A stretch of DNA of 64,000 nucleotides, from positions 59,569-123,568 of the forward strand of contig UBPA01000010.1 of assembly GCA_900467185.1 (NCBI GenBank), given 5' to 3'. The DNA is from Hyphomicrobiales bacterium. Its GTDB lineage: Bacteria > Pseudomonadota > Alphaproteobacteria > Rhizobiales > Rhizobiaceae. How positions within the stretch are numbered: the stretch's first letter is position 1; every line of letters begins with the position of its first letter. The position numbers were made by a program, and so were the translations under genes. Below the pieces are notes generated by a model. The model was not told the DNA's origin. It was given only the letters and a program-made list of their open reading frames with translations, and did no database searches. Positions 46,035-56,146 of the stretch are shown in pieces.

Positions 46035-46459
46035 TCCGCTATGCGCTGACCTGCGACAAGGGCCACGGCTTCGAGGGCTGGTTCGGGTCTAGTGCGGACT
46101 TCGAGGCGCAAGCCGAACGCGGGCTGGTGACCTGTCCGGTCTGCGGCACGGCCTCGGTCGGCCGGGCGCTGATGGCGCCGGCACTTTCGACCGGGCGGCG
46201 CAAGGACAAGCAACGTGGCCTGATGATGGATCAGGCGCAGCAGGTGGCGATCTCCAAGATCCGCGAGATGGTCTCCACCATCCGCGCCAATGCCGATGAT
46301 GTCGGCGAGAAGTTTCCCGAGGAAGCCCGGAAGATCCACTATGGCGAGGCCGACGCCCGCGGGCTGATCGGCCGTGCGACGGTGGAAGAGGCGCGGGCGC
46401 TGATCGAGGAGGGCATCGCGGTCGCGCCGCTGCCGATCCTGCCCGACGAGGTCAACTGA
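46031..46459 (+). CDS. DUF1178 family protein
   Basis: A 142-residue protein of a family conserved in alphaproteobacteria. It begins IRYALTCDKGHGFEGWFGSS, with a Cys pair CPVCG (residues ~37-40) that probably binds zinc together with Cys8, and ends in the conserved EEGIAVAPLPILPDEVN. GTG start, coupled to the nitrilase-like gene. Function unknown. Confidence 0.9.
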   Translation: MIRYALTCDKGHGFEGWFGSSADFEAQAERGLVTCPVCGTASVGRALMAPALSTGRRKDKQRGLMMDQAQQVAISKIREMVSTIRANADDVGEKFPEEARKIHYGEADARGLIGRATVEEARALIEEGIAVAPLPILPDEVN

Positions 46460-46478
46460 TAGGCCTGTCGTCCGACGC

Positions 46479-47228
46479 TTAGTCGCGCGGGCGCTTGGCG
46501 ATCATCATGTAGTTGACGTCCATGTCGCGCGACAGGTTCCACTGGTTCGTGAACGGGCTGAAGAAGACGCCCGTGCGCTCCGTGATCGTCAATCCCGAAG
46601 CCGAGAGCGGCTTTTCGATTTCTTCCGGCCGGACCAGTTTTTCATATTGATGCGTGCCGCGCGGCAGCCAGCGCAGGACGTTCTCGGCGGCGAAGATGGC
46701 GAGCGCTGCCGCCTTCATCGTGCGGTTGATCGTGGCAACGACCATCAGGCCGCCCGGGCGCACCATGGAGGCGCAGGTGGACAGGAAGAACTCGACATCG
46801 GAGACGTGCTCCACGACCTCCATGTTGAGCACGATATCGAAGGTCTCGCCGGCCTCCGCCAGAGCTTCGGCGGTGACGGCGCGATAGTCGACAGACACGC
46901 CGCTGCCGGCCGCATGCGTCTGCGCAATGCGGATGTTCTTCTCGGAGGCGTCGGCACCGACGACGTCCGCGCCCATGCGGGCCATCGGCTCGGAGAGCAG
47001 GCCGCCGCCGCAGCCGATATCGAGCAGGCGCAGGCCCTCCAGCGGGCGCGGCGCCTTCGGGTCGCGGCCGAAGGTTTCCGCGGCACGATCGCGGATATAG
47101 CCGAGGCGAACCGGATTGAACTTGTGCAGCGGCTTGAACTTGCCGTGCGGGTTCCACCACTCCGCGGCCAGCGCCGAAAAGCGATCGACTTCGGACTGGT
47201 CGATGGTCGTGCGGGCCGCGTCTGTCAT
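46479..47228 (-). CDS. ubiG: Ubiquinone biosynthesis O-methyltransferase
   Basis: Methylates two hydroxyl groups in ubiquinone synthesis with SAM; 249 residues. [18 protein letters not shown] is SAM motif I and the surrounding [21 protein letters not shown] and [13 protein letters not shown] are diagnostic. GGAG nine bases upstream supports the ATG at 47228. It is divergent from lysC, a rhizobial standard. Confidence 0.95.
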   Translation of the reverse strand: MTDAARTTIDQSEVDRFSALAAEWWNPHGKFKPLHKFNPVRLGYIRDRAAETFGRDPKAPRPLEGLRLLDIGCGGGLLSEPMARMGADVVGADASEKNIRIAQTHAAGSGVSVDYRAVTAEALAEAGETFDIVLNMEVVEHVSDVEFFLSTCASMVRPGGLMVVATINRTMKAAALAIFAAENVLRWLPRGTHQYEKLVRPEEIEKPLSASGLTITERTGVFFSPFTNQWNLSRDMDVNYMMIAKRPRD

Positions 47229-47438
47229 GAAGTCGTCTCCGGGAAACTCAAGCGTCATCCGTGAAGTCGTCCGCGGCCCTCCCATTGTCAAGGGCTGCGA
47301 CAGGAAGACCGGTCCTGCGTGGACAGCGTGGCGTCGAAGCCACCCCTATGCCATTGCGCGTTTCCGGCAACTTCGCTATGGAACCGCCAACTTCGGCAGG
47401 CGCGCGGCGCGCGCAATCTCTGGTACCGGTAGAGGCAG

Positions 47439-48692
47439 ATGGCACGCATCGTGATGAAATTCGGCGGAACCTCCGTCGCGGACATGGATCGCATCCGGGT
47501 CGTCGCCCGCCATGTGAAACGCGAGGTGGACGCCGGGCACGAGGTGGCCGTCGTCGTTTCCGCCATGTCGGGCAAGACGAACGAGCTCGTCGGCTGGACG
47601 CGGGATGCGTCCCCCATGCACGATGCCCGCGAATATGACGCCGTCGTTGCCTCGGGCGAACAAGTGACGTCGGGGCTGCTTGCGATCGCCCTGCAGCACA
47701 TCGGCATCAATGCCCGTTCCTGGCAGGGCTGGCAGATTCCGATCCGCACCGACAATGCCCATGGCGCGGCGCGAATCATGGATATCGACGGCTCCGACCT
47801 CATCCGCCGGTTCGGCGAGGGCCAGGTCGCCGTCATCGCCGGCTTCCAGGGCCTCGGCCCGGACAACCGCATCGCGACGCTCGGTCGGGGTGGCTCGGAT
47901 ACGAGCGCCGTCGCCATCGCGGCCGCCGTCAAGGCGGATCGCTGCGACATCTACACCGACGTGGACGGCGTCTACACTACCGATCCGCGCATCGTGCCGA
48001 AGGCGCGCCGCCTGAAGAAGATCGCGTTCGAGGAAATGCTCGAAATGGCCTCGCTCGGCGCCAAGGTGCTGCAGGTGCGCTCGGTCGAGCTTGCCATGGT
48101 GCACAAGGTCCGCACCTTCGTGCGCTCCAGTTTCGAAGACCCGGACGCGCCCGGCATGGGCGACCTTTTGAACCCGCCGGGAACGCTGATTTGTGATGAG
48201 GAAGAGATCGTGGAACAGGAAGTCGTAACCGGCATCGCCTATGCCAAGGATGAGGCGCAAATTTCGCTGCGGCGTCTGGCCGATCGCCCGGGTGTCTCCG
48301 CCGCGATCTTCGGCCCTCTCGCCGAAGCGCATATCAATGTCGACATGATCGTCCAGAACATTTCCGAGGACGGATCGAAGACCGACATGACCTTCACCGT
48401 GCCCTCCGGCGACGTCGACAAGGCGCTGCGCGTGCTCGACGCGGAGAAGGACAAGGTCGGCTTCGACGCGATCCAGAACGAATCGGGCCTCGCCAAGGTG
48501 TCGGTCATCGGCATCGGCATGCGCAGCCATGCGGGCGTTGCGGCGTCGGCTTTTCGGGCGCTGGCCGAAAAGGGCATCAACATCAAGGCGATCACGACCT
48601 CGGAAATCAAGATTTCCATCCTGATCGACGGTGCATATGCCGAATTGGCCGTTCGGACTTTGCATTCCGTCTACGGGCTGGATAAGACTTAA
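47439..48692 (+). CDS. lysC: Aspartate kinase
   Basis: First enzyme of the aspartate family pathway (lysine, threonine, methionine); 417 residues. KFGGTSVAD is at the start, the substrate region SGEQVTSG and GRGGSDTSAVAIA follow. Two C-terminal ACT domains carry FGPLAEAHINVDMI and IGMRSHAGVA, the feedback sites. It precedes ptsP at 71 bases, conserved gene pair in rhizobia. Confidence 0.96.
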   Translation: MARIVMKFGGTSVADMDRIRVVARHVKREVDAGHEVAVVVSAMSGKTNELVGWTRDASPMHDAREYDAVVASGEQVTSGLLAIALQHIGINARSWQGWQIPIRTDNAHGAARIMDIDGSDLIRRFGEGQVAVIAGFQGLGPDNRIATLGRGGSDTSAVAIAAAVKADRCDIYTDVDGVYTTDPRIVPKARRLKKIAFEEMLEMASLGAKVLQVRSVELAMVHKVRTFVRSSFEDPDAPGMGDLLNPPGTLICDEEEIVEQEVVTGIAYAKDEAQISLRRLADRPGVSAAIFGPLAEAHINVDMIVQNISEDGSKTDMTFTVPSGDVDKALRVLDAEKDKVGFDAIQNESGLAKVSVIGIGMRSHAGVAASAFRALAEKGINIKAITTSEIKISILIDGAYAELAVRTLHSVYGLDKT

Positions 48693-48763
48693 GCGAAGCG
48701 GCCGAAGTGCTGCCGGCCCGGGGTGCCTGCACCTCCACTCTTTGATCGGGGAGACGTTGCGCG

Positions 48764-51028
48764 ATGAGAGACCTGTCCGGTCCACGCGTTCTTCTCAAGC
48801 GGCTGCGCGAACTGATGGCGGAGCCGCTGGAGCCGCAGGAGCGGCTTGACCGGATCGTGCGCCAGATCGCGCAGAACATGGTCGCGGAAGTCTGCTCGGT
48901 CTATGTGCTGCGCTCCGACGGCGTGCTCGAACTGTACGCCACCGAAGGCCTGAACAAAGACGCGGTGCACCTGGCCCAGCTGCAGATGGGACAGGGCCTC
49001 GTCGGGACCATTGCCGCCAGCGCGCGGCCGCTCAACCTCTCCGACGCCCAGTCGCACCCCGCTTTTACCTACCTGCCGGAAACGGGCGAGGAGGTCTATC
49101 ACTCCTTCCTCGGCGTGCCGATCCTGCGCACCGGGCGGTCGCTCGGCGTTCTCGTCGTGCAGAACAAGGCGAGCCGCACCTATCGCGACGACGAGGTGGA
49201 AGCGCTTGAGACCACCGCCATGGTGCTGGCCGAAATGGTCGCGACCGGCGAACTCAAGAAGATCACGCGGCCCGGTCTCGAACTCGACCTGTCGCGTCCT
49301 GTGACCATCGAGGGCTCCGGTTTCAACGAGGGCGTAGGTCTTGGCTATGTCGTGCTCCACGAGCCGCGCATCGTCGTCACCAACCTGCTGAACGACGATA
49401 CCGACAAGGAGCTTTCGCGGCTCGGCGAAGCGCTGGGGTCGCTGCGGATCTCGATCGACGACATGCTGTCGCGGCGCGACGTATCCATGGAGGGCGAGCA
49501 CCGCGCCGTGCTCGAGGCCTACCGGATGTTTGCGCACGACCGCGGCTGGGTGCGCAAGCTCGAGGAGGCCATTCGCAACGGCCTGACGGCGGAAGCGGCC
49601 GTCGAGCGGGTGCAGAGCGAGACCAAGGCGCGGATGATGCGCCTGACGGACCCGTATCTGCGCGAACGCATGCATGATTTCGACGATCTGGCCAACCGGC
49701 TGCTGCGGCAGCTGACGGGCTATGGCGCGCGCGTCTCGGACAAGGATTTTCCGGTCGATGCCGTCGTCGTTGCTCGGGCGATGGGGGCGGCCGAACTGCT
49801 CGACTATCCGCGCGAGAACGTGCGGGGGCTGGTGCTGGAAGACGGCGCGGTGACGAGCCATGTCGTCATCGTCGCCCGCGCCATGGGCATCCCGGTCGTC
49901 GGCCAGGCGGCGGGGGCCGTGGCGCTGGCCGAGAACGGCGACGCGATGATCATCGACGGCGACGATGCCAAGGTGCATCTGCGCCCCATGGCCGACCTGC
50001 AGCGGGCCTATGAGGAGAAGGTGCGTCTGCGCGCGCGGCGGCAGGAGCAGTTCCGCGCGCTGCGCGGCGTCGAGCCGATCACCCGGGACGGCAGCCGCAT
50101 CCGGCTGCAGATGAATGCCGGCCTGATGGTCGACCTGCCGCAGTTGGACGAATCGGGTGCCGAGGGCATCGGCCTGTTCCGCACCGAGCTGCAATTCATG
50201 ATCGCCTCGACCATGCCGCGCATGGAGGAGCAGGAGGCCTTCTACCGCAACGTGCTGAAGCAGGCGGCCGGCAAGCCGGTGACCTTCCGCACGCTCGATA
50301 TCGGCGGCGACAAGGTGGTGCCTTATTTCCGCGCTGCGGAAGAGGAGAACCCCGCACTCGGCTGGCGGGCGATCCGCCTGTCGCTCGACCGGCCGGGCCT
50401 CTTGCGCACGCAGCTGCGCGCCATGCTGCGGGCCTCCGCGGGGCAGGAACTGCGCATCATGCTGCCCATGGTGACGGAGGTCTTCGAGCTGAAGGCGGTG
50501 CGAGAGCTGCTGCAGAAGGAAATCCAGCGGCAATCGAAAGTCGGCGAGCAGCTGCCGCGCAAGCTGCAGTTCGGCGCGATGCTGGAAGTCCCGGCGCTGC
50601 TCTACCAGCTGGACGAGCTGATGAGCGAGGTTGATTTCGTCTCCGTCGGTTCCAACGACCTCTTCCAGTTCACCATGGCGGTGGACCGCGGCAATTCGCG
50701 CGTGTCGGATCGCTTCGACGTGCTGAGCCGCCCGTTCCTGCGAATGCTGCGCGACATCGTGCGCGCCGGCGAGCGCAACACCACGTCCGTCACGCTCTGC
50801 GGCGAGATGGCGTCGAAGCCGCTTTCGGCCTTGGCGCTGCTTGCCATCGGTTTCCGCTCGCTGTCGATGTCGCCCACGGCCGTCGGGCCCGTCAAGGCGA
50901 TGTTGCTGTCGACGGATCTGGCGCGGCTTTCACCGGAGCTGAACGCCCTGCTGGACGACACGAAGGGAACGCGCACGCCGCGCGACCTGCTGAAGGCCTT
51001 TGCGGCGGAGAATGAGATCCCGTTGTAG
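48764..51028 (+). CDS. ptsP: Phosphoenolpyruvate-protein phosphotransferase EI-Ntr
   Basis: First enzyme of the nitrogen-related PTS, passing phosphate from PEP to NPr. Protein of 754 residues: GAF domain (about 20-165), linker, EI N-domain with phospho-His in DGAVTSHVVIVARAMGIPVVG, and C-terminal PEP-utilising barrel with GLFRTELQFM and SVGSNDLFQFTMAVDRGN plus TLCGEMASKPLSAL (active Cys). The GAF domain likely binds glutamine/2-oxoglutarate signals. GGGGAGA precedes the ATG. Confidence 0.95.
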   Translation: MRDLSGPRVLLKRLRELMAEPLEPQERLDRIVRQIAQNMVAEVCSVYVLRSDGVLELYATEGLNKDAVHLAQLQMGQGLVGTIAASARPLNLSDAQSHPAFTYLPETGEEVYHSFLGVPILRTGRSLGVLVVQNKASRTYRDDEVEALETTAMVLAEMVATGELKKITRPGLELDLSRPVTIEGSGFNEGVGLGYVVLHEPRIVVTNLLNDDTDKELSRLGEALGSLRISIDDMLSRRDVSMEGEHRAVLEAYRMFAHDRGWVRKLEEAIRNGLTAEAAVERVQSETKARMMRLTDPYLRERMHDFDDLANRLLRQLTGYGARVSDKDFPVDAVVVARAMGAAELLDYPRENVRGLVLEDGAVTSHVVIVARAMGIPVVGQAAGAVALAENGDAMIIDGDDAKVHLRPMADLQRAYEEKVRLRARRQEQFRALRGVEPITRDGSRIRLQMNAGLMVDLPQLDESGAEGIGLFRTELQFMIASTMPRMEEQEAFYRNVLKQAAGKPVTFRTLDIGGDKVVPYFRAAEEENPALGWRAIRLSLDRPGLLRTQLRAMLRASAGQELRIMLPMVTEVFELKAVRELLQKEIQRQSKVGEQLPRKLQFGAMLEVPALLYQLDELMSEVDFVSVGSNDLFQFTMAVDRGNSRVSDRFDVLSRPFLRMLRDIVRAGERNTTSVTLCGEMASKPLSALALLAIGFRSLSMSPTAVGPVKAMLLSTDLARLSPELNALLDDTKGTRTPRDLLKAFAAENEIPL

Positions 51029-51049
51029 CGGTGGGGATTTGGGGTGGCT

Positions 51050-51243
51050 AAGGAAGGCCCTCTCTGCCCTGCCGGGCATCTCCCCCACAAAGGGGAGAGA
51101 AGACGCGTGGCACCCGCTCGTGTTCCCGCCTGTTCACGGGAAGCGGACCTCAAGTATAAGCGGCTGAAGCTGGGCGAGGGGCAGCCCCCAGTCTTCTCCC
51201 CCTTGTGGGGGAGATGCCCGGCAGGGCAGAAAGGGTTTTTTCC
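51050..51243. repeat. RIME-like rhizobial intergenic palindromic element, copy 2
   Basis: A ~194-base inverted repeat between ptsP and prfA. The arms (51050-51104 and 51191-51243) match over ~50 bases including CTGCCCTGCCGGGCATCTCC, and each arm holds its own hairpin (CTCCCCCTTGTGGGGGAG). The centre contains GTGGCACCCGCTCG (51107-51120), which is the reverse complement of a module inside copy 1 although the arms differ. This is the mosaic structure expected of RIME. Confidence 0.85.
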
Positions 51244-51288
51244 TTTCTGACATTCGATCATTTGCCGCGCAGCGGCCTGGAGTAAGCA

Positions 51289-52371
51289 TTGGCCACATTA
51301 CCTGTCGAAAAAATGCGGGAGCTGGAGCGGCGGTTCGGAGAAATCGAGGCGCGCATGTCGGCCGGGCCGGCGGCCGATGTCTATGTGAAGCTCGCATCGG
51401 AATATTCCGAGCTGCAGCCGGTCGTCGCCAAGATCCGCCAGTATGAGAAGGCCGTGGCCGAGCTTGCCGATATCGAGGCGCTGCTCTCCGACAAGGCGAC
51501 CGACCGCGAGATGCGTGATCTGGCCGAGATGGAGAAGCCGGAGATCGCGGCGCGGCTGGAAACGCTGGCGAGCGAGATGCAGATCCTGCTTCTACCGAAG
51601 GATGCCGCCGACGAGAAGAGCGCGATCCTCGAAATCCGCGCGGGAACCGGTGGTTCGGAAGCAGCCCTTTTTGCCGGCGATCTCTTCCGCATGTACGAGC
51701 GCTATGCCGCCGACAAGGGCTGGAAGGTCGAGGTGCTCAGCGCCAGTGATGGCGATGCCGGCGGCTTCAAGGAAATCATCGCGACCGTCACCGGGCGCGG
51801 CGTGTTCTCCAAGCTGAAGTTCGAGTCGGGCGTCCATCGCGTGCAGCGCGTGCCGGATACGGAGACGCAGGGGCGGATCCACACCTCCGCCGCCACCGTC
51901 GCGGTGCTGCCGGAGGCTGAGGATATCGACATCGAGATCCGCGCCGAGGACATCCGCATCGACACGATGCGTTCGTCGGGCGCCGGCGGCCAGCACGTCA
52001 ACACCACGGACAGCGCGGTGCGCATCACGCATATGCCATCCGGCATCGTGGTCACGAGCTCGGAGAAATCGCAGCATCAGAACAAAGCGAAAGCCATGCA
52101 GGTTCTGCGCTCGCGCCTCTACGACATGGAGCGGCAGAAGGCCGATAGCGAGCGATCGGCCTCGCGCAAGAGCCAGGTCGGTTCCGGCGACCGGTCCGAG
52201 CGCATCCGCACCTATAATTTTCCGCAAGGGCGGGTGACTGACCACCGTATCAACCTCACGCTCTACAAGATCGACCGGATGATGATGGGCGAGATCGACG
52301 AGGTGGTGGATGCGCTGCTGGCCGATTATCAGGCCGACCAGCTCGCCCGTCTCGGCGAGCAGCAGGGCTAG
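51289..52371 (+). CDS. prfA: Peptide chain release factor 1
   Basis: Terminates translation at UAA and UAG; 360 residues. The codon-reading tripeptide is PDT (189-191) in the PxT slot of RF1, and the catalytic GGQ is at 233-235 ([16 protein letters not shown]). The start is TTG at 51289 with GGAG (51279-51282) six bases upstream. It is followed by prmC, which methylates the Gln of GGQ, with only three bases between stop and start. Confidence 0.96.
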   Translation: MATLPVEKMRELERRFGEIEARMSAGPAADVYVKLASEYSELQPVVAKIRQYEKAVAELADIEALLSDKATDREMRDLAEMEKPEIAARLETLASEMQILLLPKDAADEKSAILEIRAGTGGSEAALFAGDLFRMYERYAADKGWKVEVLSASDGDAGGFKEIIATVTGRGVFSKLKFESGVHRVQRVPDTETQGRIHTSAATVAVLPEAEDIDIEIRAEDIRIDTMRSSGAGGQHVNTTDSAVRITHMPSGIVVTSSEKSQHQNKAKAMQVLRSRLYDMERQKADSERSASRKSQVGSGDRSERIRTYNFPQGRVTDHRINLTLYKIDRMMMGEIDEVVDALLADYQADQLARLGEQQG

Positions 52372-52374
52372 GCG

Positions 52375-53274
52375 GTGACGGACACGATCGACAGCTTGCT
52401 CGCCGAGGTGCGCGCAGCGCTCCGGCAGGCGGATTTCGACGATCCGGCGCAGGAAGCGCGCATTCTCGTCGGCGGTCTGCTCGGCCTGACGCCGGCGGGG
52501 CTGATGAGCCGCGGCGCGGACCTCGTGGTGGCGGACAGGGCGGTTGCCATCCGCGGCGGGATCGCGCGACGGCTGGCCCACGAGCCCCTGCACCGCATTC
52601 TCGGAGCGCGGGATTTCTACGGGCTGACCCTGTCGCTCTCGCCGGAAACGCTGGAGCCACGGCCGGACACGGAAACGCTTGTCGAAGCCATGCTGCCGCA
52701 TGTGCGGGCGACGGTCGCGCGGGTCGGTCAGTGTCGCATCCTCGACCTTGGAACAGGCACCGGGGCGATCTGCCTGGCCCTTCTGAACGAGGTTGCCGAG
52801 GCCACGGGTGTCGGCGTCGATCTTTCCGAGGATGCCCTCGCGACCGCCGCCGCCAATGCGCAGGCGCACGGCCTGTCCGCGCGTTTCCGGACGGTGCGGA
52901 GCGACTGGTTCGAAGCGATCGACGGGCGTTATCATGTCATCGTTTCGAACCCGCCCTACATCCGCTCGGATGTCATCGACGGGCTGGACCCGGAGGTGCG
53001 GCTCTTCGATCCCATGCTCGCGCTCGATGGCGGGACGGACGGGCTGGATGCTTACCGGATGATCGCCGCGCACGCGGCCGCCTTCCTTGCAGATGAGGGC
53101 ATGGTCGGGCTGGAAATCGGCTTCGACCAGAAGGACAGCGTGACGCAGATCTTCGACGCAGAAGGTTTCGAGAGAACGGCGTTCCTGCGCGATCTTGGGG
53201 GAAACGACCGGGTGCTCGTCTTTCGCCGTGCCGATGCTGGCAAGCCATACGCTGTAGGCCTTCCAGCCTGTTGA
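52375..53274 (+). CDS. prmC: Release factor glutamine methyltransferase
   Basis: Methylates the GGQ glutamine of release factors; 299 residues. N-terminal helical domain, then SAM motif DLGTGTG (124-130) and catalytic NPPY (192-195). Starts with GTG directly after prfA, so translation is coupled. A 7-bp hairpin (53266-53282) spans its stop codon. Confidence 0.93.
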   Translation: MTDTIDSLLAEVRAALRQADFDDPAQEARILVGGLLGLTPAGLMSRGADLVVADRAVAIRGGIARRLAHEPLHRILGARDFYGLTLSLSPETLEPRPDTETLVEAMLPHVRATVARVGQCRILDLGTGTGAICLALLNEVAEATGVGVDLSEDALATAAANAQAHGLSARFRTVRSDWFEAIDGRYHVIVSNPPYIRSDVIDGLDPEVRLFDPMLALDGGTDGLDAYRMIAAHAAAFLADEGMVGLEIGFDQKDSVTQIFDAEGFERTAFLRDLGGNDRVLVFRRADAGKPYAVGLPAC

Positions 53275-53658
53275 AAACAGGCGGTTTACTGCCTTGGCAA
53301 AGCGATGTTCTTTTCGCAGATGCAAAGAAAAGGCTTGGAATTGGCGGGGAAGCCGGATAGGTTGCCGCCACGCACTGAGCAGACGGCCAAAGATGTCAGG
53401 ATTCGTTCCGGTCGGACCTCTCCGCAGGGAATGCTCTTCTGACACAAGAGCTTGGGTCGACAGTGCCTGGTGCGGGTACCTGTTAATTTGACGCCAACCA
53501 GCGAGATGCCTTTTCAGGCTGCTGGGTCGCGGCGTGCCTTCTCGTTCCGACTCCCCTTATGTCGGGAGCTGCGAGAGGGTGTTTACCACGATGGCCGGAG
53601 CCATGAGGCCGGACGCCATATGAACCATCATGATCAAGAGATTTCGGGTGACGATAGG
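53275..53658. other. 384-base leader region before the DUF4167 gene
   Basis: No other gene is recognisable. It begins with the 3' half of the hairpin spanning the prmC stop, holds a small perfect hairpin (GCTCTT/AAGAGC near 53433-53452), and an AT-rich GTTAATTTGACG at 53482-53493 that could hold a -35 element, but no matching -10 is clear. An ATG at 53620 in frame with the next gene could lengthen it by 13 residues. Confidence 0.4.
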
Positions 53659-54603
53659 ATGAGGCCAGGACAGCAGAACAAGCGCGGCCGTGGGCGTAAC
53701 AACAATAATAACAACAACAATAACAATGGCGGCGGCGGTAACAACAATCATAACCGGAAGGGGCAGAACCCGCTCACCCGGACCTATGACAGCTCCGGCC
53801 CCGACGTGAAGATCCGCGGCACCGCGCAGCATATCGCCGAGAAGTACACGACGCTCGCGCGGGATGCGCAGAGCTCCGGCGACCGGGTCATCGCCGAAAA
53901 CTATCTTCAGCATGCCGAGCATTACAACCGCATCATCGCAGCCGCACAGGCGCAGATGCAGGAGCGCTTCCAGCGTGACGATCGCCCCTCCTACGAGGGC
54001 AACGACATGGACGGCAACGACCGTGACGGCATGATGGACGACGATCAGGACCAGGGCTACGACGACCAGCCCCCCATGATGCAGCAGCCGACGCCGCGCC
54101 GCGAACAGCCCCGCCAGCCACAGCCACAGCCCCAGCAGCGGACGGAACGCAGCGAACGGCCGGACCGTCAGGACCGTGCCGAGCGCAACGAGCGTCCGGT
54201 TCAGGCCGATCGCCCCGAGCGGACGGAACGCGTGGACCGCAGCGAGCAGGCGGACCGGCCCGAGCGGACGGAGCCGCGGGCTGAGCGGCCCGAGCGCGCC
54301 GAACGTCCGGAGCGTGCCGAACGTGCACCCCGCGCCGAGCGTCAGCCCCGCGCCGAGCGGCCTGTCGCCGTCGAACATCCCGTTGCCGCAAAGCCGGAAA
54401 CCGTCATCGACGGTACGGGCCCGCAACCGGACATCGAAGGCACGCCCGCCGAGGTCGCCATCGAAGAGGAAGCCGCCGCCGGCCGCGCCCCGCGCCGCCG
54501 GGCTGCACCGCGTCCCCGTCGCCCGCGCCGCACCGAAGGTGCCGCAGACGAGGGCGTCGCCGGCGAACAGCCGGAAGCGCCAGCTTTGGCCGACTCCGAA
54601 TAA
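53659..54603 (+). CDS. DUF4167 domain-containing protein
   Basis: A 314-residue alphaproteobacterial protein. It opens with MRPGQQNKRGRGR, then a run of about ten Asn and a Gly/Asn/His-rich stretch, followed by the conserved DUF4167 core (TRTYDSSGPDVKIRGTA, then AEKYTTLARDAQSSGDRVI and AENYLQHAEHYNRII). The C-terminal half is disordered, built of repeated short RPERTERV/AERPERAER-like blocks. The basic, low-complexity ends suggest RNA or nucleic-acid contact; function unknown. Start chosen at the usual family ATG. Confidence 0.88.
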   Translation: MRPGQQNKRGRGRNNNNNNNNNNGGGGNNNHNRKGQNPLTRTYDSSGPDVKIRGTAQHIAEKYTTLARDAQSSGDRVIAENYLQHAEHYNRIIAAAQAQMQERFQRDDRPSYEGNDMDGNDRDGMMDDDQDQGYDDQPPMMQQPTPRREQPRQPQPQPQQRTERSERPDRQDRAERNERPVQADRPERTERVDRSEQADRPERTEPRAERPERAERPERAERAPRAERQPRAERPVAVEHPVAAKPETVIDGTGPQPDIEGTPAEVAIEEEAAAGRAPRRRAAPRPRRPRRTEGAADEGVAGEQPEAPALADSE

Positions 54604-54628
54604 TCGGTCGCAAGACCAACATAACTGG

Positions 54629-54656
54629 AAAGGGCGGCGGCAACGTCGCCCTTTTT
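54629..54656 (+). terminator. Rho-independent terminator after DUF4167
   Basis: Stem AAAGGGCG/CGCCCTTT (54629-54636 with 54647-54654) extended by GCG/CGT around a GCAA loop, ending in TT. It lies 26 bases after the stop codon. Confidence 0.85.
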
Positions 54657-54667
54657 CGTGGGCGGTT

Positions 54668-55036
54668 CTAGTTCCGCAGATAGCTCTTTTCGCCACTGTC
54701 GGACAGGCAGAACCGGCCACCGCGGGGGCCGGTGCAGACTGTGCCGCTGCGGCAGTCGCAGGTCGTCGTGCTTGTTGCCGGTGCCGATGGGGGTGATGTC
54801 CCGAGGAGCCCGAGCGGTCGATGCAGTGCTGAGCAAGATTTTTTGCTGGCGCTGATCGAGCCGTCGCGGCAGACGAAGCGCTCTCCCTGACAGTAATCGA
54901 CGCCGCCTTTCCTGCCGCTGCACGGCGTGTTTCCGGCTGCGAATGCCTGGTTGGCGACGTGGCTGAAGAGCACAAGGGCCGAGGCAATGGCCGGGAGCAA
55001 AGTTCGACACGAGGCTGGCAGGGACGCGGATGGCAT
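54668..55036 (-). CDS. Small secreted Cys-rich protein
   Basis: A 122-residue protein with a signal peptide (about residues 1-33) and a mature domain with at least eight Cys arranged around GRKGGVDYCQGERFVCRDGS and a C-terminal GGRFCLSDSGEKSYLRN. The pattern KGG-x-C-x5-F-x-C-x-DGS is that of a small periplasmic protein family I recognise from rhizobia but cannot name; disulfide-bonded, function unknown. It is convergent with the DUF4167 gene (terminator between). Confidence 0.72.
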   Translation of the reverse strand: MPSASLPASCRTLLPAIASALVLFSHVANQAFAAGNTPCSGRKGGVDYCQGERFVCRDGSISASKKSCSALHRPLGLLGTSPPSAPATSTTTCDCRSGTVCTGPRGGRFCLSDSGEKSYLRN

Positions 55037-55276
55037 GGATTGCGGTTCCGGAACGATTAGATTGCTTTGGACCAAGGTCCTTCAACCTTCGGTACTCCGG
55101 AACGTTTGTCAATTCTTACAAATAAGATGCAGCCCGTCTCGACGTCGGCAGAGCGTCGTGGTTGGGGATATGGTGACGACAGGGCGCCGAGTACGCCGTT
55201 TTTTTGGGAGGGGAGGGGGCCGCGCATGCTTGGGAACAATGTCAGTCCGGACGATCCGGCAGCGGGTGGCAATGGG

Positions 55277-56140
55277 ATGACGGTTTTCGGGGTGGATTTC
55301 ACCTCCGCTCCCTCACGGCAAAAGCCGATCACCTGCGTCGAATGCCGGCTGGATGGGGCTACGTTGCGGTTCGTGGAGATGCATCGCTGGACGAGTTTCG
55401 ATGGCTTCACCGGATTTCTGGCCTCGTCTGGCCCGTGGATTGCCGGGCTCGACTTTCCCTTCGGGCAGTCGCGCAGATTCATCGAGACGGTCGGCTGGCC
55501 TCTGTCGTGGGAAGGTTATGTCGGCCACGTCGCCGAACTGACGCGTGCGCAGTTCTACGAGACGCTGACACAGTACCGCCTGCCGCGCGCGCCGGGCGAC
55601 AAGGAGCACCAGCGGTGCATCGACAAGAGCACAGGCGGCATCAGCCCGCAGAAGCTGCATGGGGTGCCGGTCGGTCTGATGTTTTACGAGGGCGCGCGCC
55701 GGCTGCTCGAATCGGACGTGCATCTGCCGCTTCTGCGGGCGGGCGACCCGAGCCGCGTGGTGGTGGACGCCTATCCCGGCGTGATGGCGCGGCGGCTGAT
55801 CGGGCGGCGATCCTACAAGAACGACACACGCAGCCTGCAGACGGCCGCGCATCTGTCGGCGCGCCTCGACCTGTTCGACCGCCTCTGCGATCCCGAGTCC
55901 GATCATTCCCTGTCCGGCCTGCGGATCGAGGCCCCGCGATCGCTGGCCGAGGATCCGAGCGGCGACGCGCTGGATGCGCTCCTGTGTGCGGTTCAGGCAG
56001 GCTGGGCCTACGGGCAGAGAGAGGCCGGTTTCGGCATTCCGCCGCACGCCGATCCGCTCGAAGGCTGGATCGTCGATCCCGCGCTTTTGCACCTGTTCGA
56101 TCAGGGGGGAACAATCTCGCAGCAAAGCGAAATGACGTGA
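55277..56140 (+). CDS. DUF429 domain-containing protein
   Basis: Protein of 287 residues with a predicted RNase H-like fold: VFGVDFTSAPSRQKPI at the start (acidic first strand), IAGLDFPFGQS in the middle, and SGDALDALLCAVQAGWAY near the end, the DUF429 pattern with acidic residues in place. Possibly a nuclease, but untested for this branch. The ATG at 55277 is chosen because it precedes the first strand; an ATG at 55226 is in frame upstream. Confidence 0.82.
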   Translation: MTVFGVDFTSAPSRQKPITCVECRLDGATLRFVEMHRWTSFDGFTGFLASSGPWIAGLDFPFGQSRRFIETVGWPLSWEGYVGHVAELTRAQFYETLTQYRLPRAPGDKEHQRCIDKSTGGISPQKLHGVPVGLMFYEGARRLLESDVHLPLLRAGDPSRVVVDAYPGVMARRLIGRRSYKNDTRSLQTAAHLSARLDLFDRLCDPESDHSLSGLRIEAPRSLAEDPSGDALDALLCAVQAGWAYGQREAGFGIPPHADPLEGWIVDPALLHLFDQGGTISQQSEMT

Positions 56141-56146
56141 TTTCTG

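Noticed and set aside
53697..53730. AAC/AAT run as a microsatellite between genes
   Set aside because: It lies inside the DUF4167 coding sequence and encodes its polyasparagine segment.
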